A stretch of DNA of 64,000 nt from Streptomyces lucensis JCM 4490 (GCF_014650035.1 NZ_BMUE01000003.1:186001-250000), one strand, 5' to 3'. Positions 27,493 to 35,232 are shown, numbered from the stretch's first letter. The notes: generated by a model not told the origin, from the letters alone. A program made the numbers and translations.

Positions 27493-28059
27493 TCAACGCC
27501 GTATCGCCACGGCGAACGAGAGATCTGCCTCCGAGCGAACCCACACCGGTACCGGTTCGCCGCGGTAGGAAGCGACCAACGCGTCATCGGACCGGCTGAG
27601 TTCGATCCGCCAGAACAGGAACTCGCCCAGGGCGCCGGCGCCGTTCATGGCCTTGAAGGCTGCTTCCTTGACGGCGAACAGGTCACGCGGGGTGAACACC
27701 CCGACCGGCGGGAGCAGCGTGCGCCGCTCCCGCTCACGGAGGACGAACCTCGCCATGCGAGGAGTGACGGTCATGTCCTCGATGTCGACGCCGACGGCCT
27801 CGGCGCCGGGCACCACCACCGCGACCGCCAGGTGATCGGTGTGCGAGATGGACCCGGCGAATCCGCGCGGGAAGCACGGCCGGCCGTCGGGATCACGGGG
27901 TACGTCCCGGTCGGCCGACCCGGCCGAGGCCAGAGCCGCGGCCGCCGCCCGACGACCTGCCGCGAACTGCTGAGCCGGTCCGTGCGGCCAGGGCACCGGA
28001 CGGCAGCCGATCACCGCGTCCGGGTCGACGCCTGCGGGAACGCGAAGCTCAGCAGCCAC
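27493..28059 (-). CDS. 4'-Phosphopantetheinyl transferase (Sfp/EntD-like)
   Basis: The roughly 188-residue protein contains the family motifs AVGVDIEDM and FAVKEAAFKAMNGAG, which bind Mg2+ and CoA, plus GSISHTDHLAVAVV. It would convert the carrier proteins of this cluster from apo to holo form. GTG 28059 is preferred because GAGGG lies 8 bases upstream; GTG 28065 is possible but too close to that site. It lies between two carrier protein genes, 32 bp and 11 bp away. A dedicated transferase suggests that the housekeeping enzyme does not serve all three unusual carriers. Confidence 0.88.
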   Translation of the reverse strand: MAAELRVPAGVDPDAVIGCRPVPWPHGPAQQFAAGRRAAAAALASAGSADRDVPRDPDGRPCFPRGFAGSISHTDHLAVAVVVPGAEAVGVDIEDMTVTPRMARFVLRERERRTLLPPVGVFTPRDLFAVKEAAFKAMNGAGALGEFLFWRIELSRSDDALVASYRGEPVPVWVRSEADLSFAVAIRR

Positions 28060-28070
28060 TGTCACGGCCC

Positions 28071-28325
28071 TCAGTTGCGCAGCGCCACGACGTATCCCGC
28101 GAGCGAGTCGATCGAGCGCAGCACCTCCGGCTGGACGTCGTCGTCCCATTCGAACCCGAACGCGTCCTCCATCGCCACCAGCAGACTGACCAGTGCGGTG
28201 GAGGACACCCCCGCCTCGCGGAGCGACACGCTGTCCGACACGGTCCCGACGAAACGATCGCCGTTGAAGAGATCGACCAGCAGTTCACGGATGCGCTGCC
28301 GGACCTCGACCGACGTGTCAGACAT
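28071..28325 (-). CDS. Acyl carrier protein 2 (atypical SST phosphopantetheine site)
   Basis: The 84-residue protein has the four-helix carrier pattern: helix 1 VRQRIRELLVDLFNG, the loop to helix 2, then EDAFGFEWDDDVQPEVLRSI. At the attachment site it reads AGVSSTALVSLLVAMED, so the usual D-S-L is S-S-T. The serine is kept but the preceding aspartate is lost. The start at 28325 overlaps the upstream hydrolase gene by 8 bp. Which enzyme loads it is unclear; FAAL2 or a KASIII protein are candidates. Confidence 0.82.
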   Translation of the reverse strand: MSDTSVEVRQRIRELLVDLFNGDRFVGTVSDSVSLREAGVSSTALVSLLVAMEDAFGFEWDDDVQPEVLRSIDSLAGYVVALRN

Positions 28326-29172
28326 GCGCTTCCGCTTCTTCGACGAACTTGCGGACGATGGCCTGGAAACCCGCGGGATCGTCGAGGAACGGCACGTGGC
28401 CGGCGTTCGGCATGATCTCGCAGCGGCCGTTCGGGAACAGCGCGGCCACCTCGTGCCCGCGGGTAGGGCTCAGCAGGATGTCGTCGTCGCCGAGGACGAT
28501 CACCGTCGGCTGCTGGACGCGGGACAGCAGCTCGGAGCTGGTGTCGCCGGACTGGACGAGGGTCAGGCCGTTGGTCAGCTCCTCGGGCGTGGACATCGCC
28601 ATGAAGCTCTCGCGCAGGCCCAGGAAGCCCGGGGTGCCGGACTCCTCGTTCATCTCGCCGCTGATCACCTCGGGGTACATCTGGGCGTACAGCGCGGCCA
28701 TGCCGTGGCTCTTCAGCGTCAGCAGCCACGAACGGTTCAGCTGCCGGTGGCGCCGCATGCCCTTGGTGCCGAGGACCGGGCCGGCCAGGATCAGGCCCTT
28801 GACCCGGTCCGGGTACTCCAGGGCCACGTCGCGGGCGAGCTGGGTGGAGGCCGACGTGCCGATGAGGTACGTCGACTCGATCTCCAGCGCGTCGAGGAGC
28901 CCGATCACGTCCGCGGCGTGCTCCTCCCAGGTCGGTTCCTGGGCGATGCGCGAGGAGGCGCCGTGGTTGCAGAAGTCGTAGGTCACGACGCGGTGGTGCT
29001 GGACCAGTTCGTCGGTGTACTCACGCCAGAACGGCGCGTTGATGAAGAAGTTGTTCAGGCACGTGATGGCCGTGCCCTCGCCGGTGGACTCGTAGTAGAG
29101 CTCGACGCCCTCACGGGTCCGGATGCGCGGCGTGTCGTGGTACGAGAGGTCGTGGTGGTCTTCACCGGACAT
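28318..29172 (-). CDS. Alpha/beta hydrolase
   Basis: The 284-residue protein starts at ATG 29172. The fold is clear from the oxyanion region ITCLNNFFINAPFW, strand VVTYDFCNHGAS, nucleophile elbow YLIGTSASTQLAR, acid-loop LGDDDILLSP and catalytic His in NAGHVPFLDDP. The elbow is G-T-S-A-S instead of GxSxG. The His and Asp loops are canonical. It may release the product from a carrier protein, hydrolyse an intermediate or act as an editing thioesterase. It is embedded between the nitronate monooxygenase and carrier protein 2 with overlaps on both sides. Confidence 0.82.
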   Translation of the reverse strand: MSGEDHHDLSYHDTPRIRTREGVELYYESTGEGTAITCLNNFFINAPFWREYTDELVQHHRVVTYDFCNHGASSRIAQEPTWEEHAADVIGLLDALEIESTYLIGTSASTQLARDVALEYPDRVKGLILAGPVLGTKGMRRHRQLNRSWLLTLKSHGMAALYAQMYPEVISGEMNEESGTPGFLGLRESFMAMSTPEELTNGLTLVQSGDTSSELLSRVQQPTVIVLGDDDILLSPTRGHEVAALFPNGRCEIMPNAGHVPFLDDPAGFQAIVRKFVEEAEAHV

Positions 29173-30163
29173 GGCTTTCCATCCTTTGCTCGTTCTCGGA
29201 GACTTCGGGGCCCGGAAGGACACGCGCGAAGGCGGCGACGACGTCGGCCGCCGACAGTTCGCCGGACACGGCGCTGCAGGACTCGCCGCAGTACATCGCC
29301 ATCTCCTCGATCCGGCCGCTGGTCGCGTCGGTCGGCACCGCCGAGCTGAAGCGCGGCACCAGGTAGGGCTTGCCCTCGACGACCGTCCGGCCGATGAACT
29401 TCTTGGGCTGCCCGGGGTCCGCGGTGACGGCGGTCGCCAGCACGCGGTGCCGCCTGCCGGGCCAGCCGATCTCGTAGACGTCGGTGATCACGGTGTCCGT
29501 GTCGTCGGCGGCGGTCACCGCCGCCTTGAACCGGCCGTGGGCCCGGGACTCGTGCGCGACGACGAAGGCGGTGCCGAGCAGCACGCCGTCGGCTCCGGCG
29601 GCCAGTGCCCGCTCGGCGTCCCCGGGCGAGCCGATCCCGCCGGCGGCGGCGACGCAGGCGTCGGGAAGCTCCGCGCGTAGCGCGGCGACCAGCTCGTCCC
29701 GCCGCCACGTGCCGAGGAGATGACCGCCGGCCTCGATGCCCTGGGCCACCACCACGGCGCCGGCGCCGGCCGCGTGCACACCGTCCTCGACGGTCCCGAC
29801 CTGGACCACCAGTTGCCGCCCCGCCGCGGTGACGCGTTCGAGCACCGCGTCACCGGGCATGCCGAAGAAGGAGAGGTGCACCCGGCCGGGTGTCTCGGCG
29901 AGCACCTGCGCCACCTGGCGGTCGAGGTCGTCCGGCCCGACCACCTCCGGGATCAGGTTCACGCCGACCGGCCGGTCGGTCCCGGTGGTCAGCCGCTCGA
30001 GCATGGCCGACAGCGCGCCGTCGACCAGCTTGTAGCCGCCCGCGCAGCCCGCCGCGCCGGCGTTGGAGACGGCGCACGCCAGTTCCGAACCGGCGACGCC
30101 GCCCATGCCCGACTGCAGCAGGCTCACGTCCAGGCCGAGGACGTCCGCCAGTGTGGGACGCAT
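29162..30163 (-). CDS. Nitronate monooxygenase (2-nitropropane dioxygenase-like)
   Basis: The 333-residue protein has the FMN-binding TIM-barrel pattern of PF03060: LLQSGMGGVAGSELACAVSN, VGVNLIPE, VVAQGIEAGGHLLG with the family histidine, and AAGGIGSPGDAERALAAGADGVLLGTAF. Class members oxidise alkyl nitronates to carbonyl compounds and nitrite; some homologues are FMN-dependent enoyl reductases (FabK/PfaD-like). It overlaps the ligase gene by one base (TGATG) and the hydrolase gene by 11 bp. Next to an N-oxygenase, a nitro or nitronate substrate is attractive, but enoyl reduction of the acyl chain is an alternative. Confidence 0.82.
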   Translation of the reverse strand: MRPTLADVLGLDVSLLQSGMGGVAGSELACAVSNAGAAGCAGGYKLVDGALSAMLERLTTGTDRPVGVNLIPEVVGPDDLDRQVAQVLAETPGRVHLSFFGMPGDAVLERVTAAGRQLVVQVGTVEDGVHAAGAGAVVVAQGIEAGGHLLGTWRRDELVAALRAELPDACVAAAGGIGSPGDAERALAAGADGVLLGTAFVVAHESRAHGRFKAAVTAADDTDTVITDVYEIGWPGRRHRVLATAVTADPGQPKKFIGRTVVEGKPYLVPRFSSAVPTDATSGRIEEMAMYCGESCSAVSGELSAADVVAAFARVLPGPEVSENEQRMESHVR

Positions 30164-30990
30164 CAGCTCAGGCCCTCGACGGCGGCCACCGCGGCGTCCG
30201 CGCCGCCGAACCGCTCGGTCAGTGTGTGCACCCAGCGCTCCAGGCCGAAGGCGAGGCAGCTGGTGTGCGCCGTCTCCTCGCCGGCCCGGATGTCGCACCG
30301 CTCGCCGAAGAAGTTGCGGTGGTAGTTGACGGAGCCGATCGCCAGACCGTTGACGACGAACTCCTCCTTCACCGGGAACAGCCGCTGCATCTTCGCCTTG
30401 CCGCTGTTCTTGTCGAAGAACGGGTCGGTGGCGACTTCGAGCTTGTAGTCCAGCCCGAGTTCGCCGAGCAGGGCCGTGACGGCGTCCTTGGCGCGCAGCA
30501 GGTGGTTCTTGGCCCGCTCCTCCGGTCCGACGCAGACGATCTCCCGCATGGAGAAGCCGAGCAGCCGCTGCAGGCCCTGGTAGTGGGTCTCGTTGCGGAA
30601 ACAGGTGCCGACGGTGGTCCGCATCGTGCCCTCGGCCGGCAGTGTGGAGTTCGCCAGGTGGAGGTAGATCGAGTAGCACGCGGCCGAGGGCAGCGCGAAC
30701 GCGGTCGGCTCCATGACCTCGGTCGGCATCCGGTCGACCGGCCGGGACGACTCGGCCAGCAGGGCGGCCAGGCGCTCGGGTTCGAGCCGCGTCGCGGTCA
30801 GGCCCAGGTGCGGGAAGTTGTCGTAGTAGTCGAAGGTGTCGAGGTCCTGGCACCGCATCAGGAACGGGAACCGGAACTCCGGCGCCTGCCAGTCGTCGGC
30901 CAGCCGGAGGAACACGGCGTCGAGCGCCCGCAGCAACCGCAGCTGGCTGCCGTCGAGAACGCCGAGGCCGTTGTCGGTCGCTGTGGTCAT
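30163..30990 (-). CDS. Amino acid:[carrier protein] ligase, seryl-tRNA-synthetase-like
   Basis: The 275-residue protein is a stand-alone class II synthetase core without tRNA-binding arm. Motif 2 is GTCFRNETHYQGLQRLLGF and motif 3 is CLAFGLERWV. Family members activate glycine or alanine as adenylates and load them onto the phosphopantetheine arm of a small carrier protein instead of tRNA. Coupling by a TCAT overlap to the carrier gene at 30987-31235 fits exactly. The amino acid specificity cannot be read. It is unlike VlmL-type full-length SerRS of azoxy pathways. Confidence 0.87.
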   Translation of the reverse strand: MTTATDNGLGVLDGSQLRLLRALDAVFLRLADDWQAPEFRFPFLMRCQDLDTFDYYDNFPHLGLTATRLEPERLAALLAESSRPVDRMPTEVMEPTAFALPSAACYSIYLHLANSTLPAEGTMRTTVGTCFRNETHYQGLQRLLGFSMREIVCVGPEERAKNHLLRAKDAVTALLGELGLDYKLEVATDPFFDKNSGKAKMQRLFPVKEEFVVNGLAIGSVNYHRNFFGERCDIRAGEETAHTSCLAFGLERWVHTLTERFGGADAAVAAVEGLS

Positions 30991-31235
30991 CGGGCCGCTT
31001 CCTTCTTGAAGAATCGGGCTTCCAGCGCGTTGAGGGTGCGGAAGTCGTCCAGGTCCAGGTCCTCGGGGTCGATCGGCTCGCCCGTCAGTTCCTCCAGCAG
31101 GAAGATGAACTCGACGAAGGCCAGCGAGTTGATGGCCCGGCTGTCGATCAGGTCCAGGTCGTCGGAGAGCAGGCCGAGCCTGGGGTTGCGGCCGAGGATG
31201 AACTCCCGGACGGCCTGCATGGGTTCGTTCGTCAC
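30987..31235 (-). CDS. Aminoacyl carrier protein 3
   Basis: The 82-residue protein starts at GTG 31235, overlapping the N-oxygenase stop (GTGA). The sequence is acidic (ELTGEPIDPEDLDLDD) with phosphopantetheine site SRAINSLAFVEFIFLLEE; the usual D-S-L reads N-S-L. Acidic mini-carriers next to seryl-tRNA-synthetase-like ligases are the known acceptors of those ligases. The likely state is aminoacyl-S-ACP, and the adjacent diiron N-oxygenase may act on it while bound. Confidence 0.86.
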   Translation of the reverse strand: MTNEPMQAVREFILGRNPRLGLLSDDLDLIDSRAINSLAFVEFIFLLEELTGEPIDPEDLDLDDFRTLNALEARFFKKEAAR

Positions 31236-32110
31236 TTGATGGCCTCCCTGCCCACGCCCGCCTTCGAGAGGAACTTCCGTGTGCGCTTGAGCACCTGCTC
31301 GTGCGCCTCCGCCCGCGCCGGGTGCTCCAGCGCGCGCCGCCGCACGGCCAGCGGGTCGGGGATGCCCGCGTCGCGGTAGGCGGCCGGGTTGTAGAGGGTG
31401 GCGATGCTGTACTGCAGGTAGTCCTCGAGGTACTCGGCGAGCACCGGCACCTCTTCCGGGTCGCGCTCGGTGACCTGCTCCAGCAGGTTGGTGAAGATCA
31501 TCCGGCCGAACGCGACATGGCGGCTCTCGTCCACGTGGTGGACGCGGTTGATCTCGCGGGCGATGTGCGGCAGCGACTGGTCGGTCGCCATGTGCGCGTT
31601 GTAGTAGTCGACGATCTCCTCGAAGATCAGGATCCGCGCGAACACGATCATCTCGCGGGCCACCCGGGAGAGGTGGTCGACCGAGCCGGCCTTCAGCGTC
31701 GGCTGCGCGGGGTACAGCTTGCCGCCGTACTTCAGGCAGAACTTCGCGAAGAACCACATGTGCTCGTTTTCCTCACCGATGAAGTGGTGCAGGAACTCCG
31801 AGACGTTCGCGTAGGTCGGCTCGTGGATGCGCATCACGACTTCGCTCATCAGTTCACGGATGCCGTGGATGTTGAGGCTGAAGAAGTTGATCGACTCGTA
31901 CTTGGTCAGCGCGATCTGCTGCTCGCGGGTCAGCTCGTCCCACATCGGTGTGCCGGCCAGCGTGGTCAGGTTCTCGCTCATCCACGGCAGGTCGGGCTCG
32001 ATGGCGTCGGGCCAGTCGAACATCGTGTAGGGGTTGTAGTAGCCGGACTCGGCCAGCTGCTCCAACCGGTTCGTGTCGAGCTGAACCGGGGCGACTTCAC
32101 GTACCGCCAT
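31232..32110 (-). CDS. AurF-like nonheme diiron N-oxygenase
   Basis: The 292-residue protein begins at ATG 32110, with AAGGA about 9 bases upstream; a GTG at 32116 is a poorer choice. All seven ligand positions expected for AurF-type enzymes can be picked out: E72 (KYESINFF), E114 and H117 (EENEH), E164/E165 (FEEIVDYY), and H191, E195 and H198 (HHVDESRH). Such enzymes oxidise amines to hydroxylamines, nitroso or nitro compounds. Overlap with the aminoacyl carrier gene suggests N-oxidation of a carrier-bound amino acid; the alkylamine from the aminotransferase-reductase is the alternative substrate. Confidence 0.87.
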   Translation of the reverse strand: MAVREVAPVQLDTNRLEQLAESGYYNPYTMFDWPDAIEPDLPWMSENLTTLAGTPMWDELTREQQIALTKYESINFFSLNIHGIRELMSEVVMRIHEPTYANVSEFLHHFIGEENEHMWFFAKFCLKYGGKLYPAQPTLKAGSVDHLSRVAREMIVFARILIFEEIVDYYNAHMATDQSLPHIAREINRVHHVDESRHVAFGRMIFTNLLEQVTERDPEEVPVLAEYLEDYLQYSIATLYNPAAYRDAGIPDPLAVRRRALEHPARAEAHEQVLKRTRKFLSKAGVGREAIK

Positions 32111-32152
32111 TTTCACTCGTCCTTCCTGACGGAGTGGCTCGAAAACTCAGCT

Positions 32153-33124
32153 TCAACGCGCCGCTCGAATATCCGCGCGCACCTGGACCGGGAGCGGTGA
32201 ACCACATTCGTGATGGCCGAAGGACGCATTGCCGGAAGCGGTGGAGGGGATGACCTTGTTGTAGATCGATCCGACGCACAGCTCCTGGAAGGCACCCGTG
32301 TCCGGCGACAGCCGGGCGGCCAGCTGCGCCTTGGCGATGTCGACGGTCCTGAGCGCGCCGTCCTCGTCCTCCACCTCCACGCAGGCGTGCGGCAGGTCGA
32401 GGGCGCCGCCGAGCACGCCGCAGAACCAGCCCCGCTTGGCCTCGGCCCGGTAGCCGGCCGCGCGGAAGCGCTCGGCCAGGTGGAGGCTCGCCGCGATGCA
32501 GCTCGTCGCGCCCAGGGCGTGCACCAGCTCGTGGTCGGCCTGCATGGCGACGGGGATCATCTGCCAGCGGTAGCCGGCGTCGAGGTACTCGCGGGTCAGC
32601 CGGCGCAGCTCGGTGGAGACCAGGGGTGTCCGTGCGCCTGTCGTGGTGATCGTGGCCGCGTACTCGGCCGACCCCGCGCAAGCCTCCGGCGCCGCCCCGC
32701 CGGCCACACGTCCCCCGAACCGGACGACGTCGGGTGCCTCGAAGCGCCAGGGGGCGGTCCCCTCGCACTCGACGCACTCCAGCCGGACCCGGAAGTCCCA
32801 CGCCTTCTCGCGCAGCAGGTCCTCGACCGAGCGGCCGGCGAAGCGGAACAGCATGCGGAACGCGAGCTCCGGCTGCGTGTTCGTCCTGTTCGAGTACATG
32901 CCGAGGTTGTACAGGTCGTTCGGGTCGAAGAAGCGCTCGCCCGCCCGGTCCTCGAACGGCAGACCCGCGTCGACGAGCCGGTCGATCTCCGCCGGCTCAC
33001 AGCGCAGCATCTCCTGCGCCACGGATTCCGGCTGGGTTTTGCTGGAATACTGGACGGGAATGAATTCGATGGAACTCGCCACTTCTTCCCAGGGCGTGTT
33101 CACGGTTGCAGCTTGCTGTGGCAC
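32153..33124 (-). CDS. Transglutaminase-like acyltransferase (possible amide synthase)
   Basis: The 323-residue protein begins at GTG 33124 behind GGAAGGA. The C-terminal half has the transglutaminase/cysteine-protease core: HALGATSCIAASLHLAERFR with C209, LPHACVEVEDEDG with H246, and LRTVDIAKA with D262, in the correct order and spacing for a C-H-D triad. The N-terminal 150 residues match nothing I recognise. In andrimid biosynthesis the homologue AdmF joins two carrier-bound substrates as an amide. By analogy this enzyme could transfer the aminoacyl group from carrier 3 to an amine. It is the first gene of the 12-gene operon. Low overall similarity to described members keeps the function open. 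Confidence 0.65.
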   Translation of the reverse strand: MPQQAATVNTPWEEVASSIEFIPVQYSSKTQPESVAQEMLRCEPAEIDRLVDAGLPFEDRAGERFFDPNDLYNLGMYSNRTNTQPELAFRMLFRFAGRSVEDLLREKAWDFRVRLECVECEGTAPWRFEAPDVVRFGGRVAGGAAPEACAGSAEYAATITTTGARTPLVSTELRRLTREYLDAGYRWQMIPVAMQADHELVHALGATSCIAASLHLAERFRAAGYRAEAKRGWFCGVLGGALDLPHACVEVEDEDGALRTVDIAKAQLAARLSPDTGAFQELCVGSIYNKVIPSTASGNASFGHHECGSPLPVQVRADIRAAR

Positions 33125-33315
33125 AGCCTATCCTTCCAGGCACAACGACCGCGGCGACGACTCGATTACGGTCATCACCGCGACACCTCGGTAATTTTGC
33201 GGATGCCCACAGCGAGAGATGCAAAGAGTGGTGCGCATTCCCGCCGGCCCCCTGCCTGAATCTGCGGAACGATCTCGACGGTATCAGCCGGATATCGGGC
33301 CGCGACAGATTAATC

Positions 33316-33348
33316 CCGCACGCCTGTGCGTGCGTTTCACATGGGCGG
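33316..33348. promoter_or_regulatory. Candidate operator B (33-base element shared with 3901-3933)
   Basis: The element begins CCGCAC and contains GTGCGTTTCACAT followed by GGGCGG. It matches the reverse complement of 3901-3933 at 26 of 33 positions without gaps. It stands about 200 bp from the first gene of the core operon. A related 13-base core, GTGCGTTTCGCAC, recurs at 36005-36017. Confidence 0.5.
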
Positions 33349-33567
33349 AATGGTGGAATCGAGGCGGGCGGTGCGCGGGCCGTCACGGCGGTCGGCACGT
33401 GTGGAAACGCCGGGGGCGGGCCGGAAAGCCGCAGCTCGGCGAGGGTGAGGGACAGGGCCGGCATGCGAACGCGACCCCTGTTCCGGTCCACGGCTCGGGG
33501 AGCCGGAGATCGTCAGAGGTCGCGTTCACCGTGTCCGCGCGACGGTGCGCGGTCCATCAGGACACAT

Positions 33568-33613
33568 CCGGGTGTGCGTTCCTCATCCCGCTTCGTGAGG
33601 AACGCACACCCGG
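33568..33613 (-). terminator. Strong hairpin terminator of the exporter gene
   Basis: An 18-bp perfect stem (CCGGGTGTGCGTTCCTCA at 33568-33585 with 33596-33613) has a 10-base loop. It starts 25 bp beyond the exporter stop codon. Confidence 0.85.
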
Positions 33614-33637
33614 CGGGCGGGCGCCCGGGGCGCCGCG

Positions 33638-35101
33638 TCAGTCGGGCAGCAGGGCGCCGGTGTCGCTCCCGGCCGGCGCCGGCGCCTTGGTACGGGGCAG
33701 GACGGCGACGGCGATCAGCACGGCGGCGGCCACGATCACGGCGGCGATGGACATGCCGAGCGCGTACCCGTCGCTGAGTCCGTCGAGCGTGGCCCGGTTG
33801 CCGGTGCGGTCGTGGGCGGCGGTGCCGAGGGCGGCGAGCCCGAGCGAGGCGCCGATCTGCCGGGTGCTGTTGAGCAGGCCGGAGGCGGTGCCCGTCTCGT
33901 GGGCGGCGACGCCCTCGGTGGCGATGGAGACGGCAGGTGCGAGGCACAGGCCGATGCCGATGCTGGTGATGATCGACGGGCCCAGGATGTCGGCGCTGAA
34001 CGAGCCGTCGGCGCTCATCATGCCGAACCAGGCGAACCCGGCCGCGGTCAGCAGCCCGCCGCCGATCAGGAGGTTGCGGGGCGCGAGGCGCAGGCCGAGC
34101 TTGATGGCGAGTACGGAGCCGAAGACCACGCCGAACGCGAACGGCAGGAACTCCACGCCGGTGCGGGCCGGACCGTTGCCGAGCACGCGCTGCAGATAGA
34201 GGGACATGAAGTAGAACGCCGAGGCCATGGCGCCGCCCAGCAGGAGCGTGTAGGCGTTGGCGCCGGCGACGGAGCGGTTGGTGAACAGGCCGAGCCGGAT
34301 CAGCGGGTCCCGGGCGGTGGTCTTCTCGACGACGACGAAGGCGGCCAGCAGCGCGACGGCGATCGCCAGGGTCGTCAGGGTGGTGCCGGAGCTCCACGGA
34401 TGCTGGTCGGTGCGGACGACGCCGAAGACGAGCAGGGACATCCCCGCCGTGGCGAGGACGGCGCCCACCACGTCCGGGCGGCCGCGGCGCTCGGCGGGCG
34501 GATCGTTGGCGACGCCGCGGTAGGCGAGGGCCAGAGCGCCGACGGCCATCGGCACGTTCACGAACATCACCCAGCGCCAGCTGGCGTACTGGGTGAGCAG
34601 GCCGCCGATGAGGACGCCGAGGGCGCCGCCCGCGGCGTTCACCGCGCTCCACACGCCGAACGCCTTCACCCGTTCCTTGCCCTCGGGGAAGGTCGAGGCC
34701 AGCAGGGCCAGCGCGGCCGGGGCCAGCGCGGCGGCGCCCACGCCCTGGGCGGCGCGGGCCGCCACCAGATGACCGGGTTCCTGGGCGAAGCCCCCGAGCA
34801 GGGAACCGAGGCCGAACAGCGGGAGCCCGACCAGCAGGATCCGCTTGTGGCCGTACCGGTCGGCGACCTTGCCGCCCAGCAGGAGTAACCCGCCGAAGGC
34901 CAGGGCGTAGGCATGGATGACCCAGGTCAGCCCCACCTGGCTGAAGCCGAGGTCGGAGCCGATGTCCGGGAGTGCGACGTTCACGACCGACAGGTCCAGC
35001 GACACCATGAACTGCACGACGGCCACCGCGGCGAGGGTGAGCCCTGGTCGAGCACTCCGGTCGACGACCCCTGCTTCGCTTGCTGCTTCCGTGTTTGTCA
35101 C
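33638..35101 (-). CDS. MFS exporter, DHA2 (14-TMS) family
   Basis: The 487-residue protein starts at GTG 35101 with GAGGA about 10 bases upstream. It has the DHA2 motifs FMVSLDLSVVNVALPDIGSD, DRYGHKRILLVGLP and LGVLIGGLLTQYASWRWVMF, with about 14 membrane helices. It is divergent from a TetR gene with an inverted repeat between them, the usual arrangement of a regulated self-resistance or product exporter. It is the best candidate for export of the core product. Confidence 0.9.
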   Translation of the reverse strand: MTNTEAASEAGVVDRSARPGLTLAAVAVVQFMVSLDLSVVNVALPDIGSDLGFSQVGLTWVIHAYALAFGGLLLLGGKVADRYGHKRILLVGLPLFGLGSLLGGFAQEPGHLVAARAAQGVGAAALAPAALALLASTFPEGKERVKAFGVWSAVNAAGGALGVLIGGLLTQYASWRWVMFVNVPMAVGALALAYRGVANDPPAERRGRPDVVGAVLATAGMSLLVFGVVRTDQHPWSSGTTLTTLAIAVALLAAFVVVEKTTARDPLIRLGLFTNRSVAGANAYTLLLGGAMASAFYFMSLYLQRVLGNGPARTGVEFLPFAFGVVFGSVLAIKLGLRLAPRNLLIGGGLLTAAGFAWFGMMSADGSFSADILGPSIITSIGIGLCLAPAVSIATEGVAAHETGTASGLLNSTRQIGASLGLAALGTAAHDRTGNRATLDGLSDGYALGMSIAAVIVAAAVLIAVAVLPRTKAPAPAGSDTGALLPD

Positions 35102-35142
35102 CGCAACACAGTCCTCTGCGCTCTCGTGCCAGTAGACTTTTC

Positions 35143-35152
35143 GAACATGTTC
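35143..35152. promoter_or_regulatory. TetR operator candidate
   Basis: GAACATGTTC is a perfect 10-bp palindrome, extended imperfectly to TTCGAACATGTTCTGAA. It lies in the 131-bp divergent region between the exporter and TetR starts, which suits autorepression plus control of the exporter. Confidence 0.5.
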
Positions 35153-35232
35153 TGAAATTATCACCGGGACCAGTCAGCTGTCGAGCACCCAGGTCGGAGC
35201 CCTCAGGTCCAGCGGAAAGGCATGATGGGGCG

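Larger units (their letters stand above)
33125..33637. promoter_or_regulatory. Promoter region of the 12-gene core operon
   Basis: This 513-bp gap lies between the first gene of the leftward core operon and the 3' end of the exporter gene. It contains operator candidate B (33316-33348) about 200 bp upstream of the operon and the exporter terminator at 33568-33613. No gene is supported. Confidence 0.55.

Noticed and set aside
30163..30990. Seryl-tRNA synthetase for self-resistance or a VlmL-type seryl-tRNA supplier
   Set aside because: The protein lacks the N-terminal tRNA-binding coiled coil and is coupled to a mini-carrier gene, which fits the carrier-ligase family instead.
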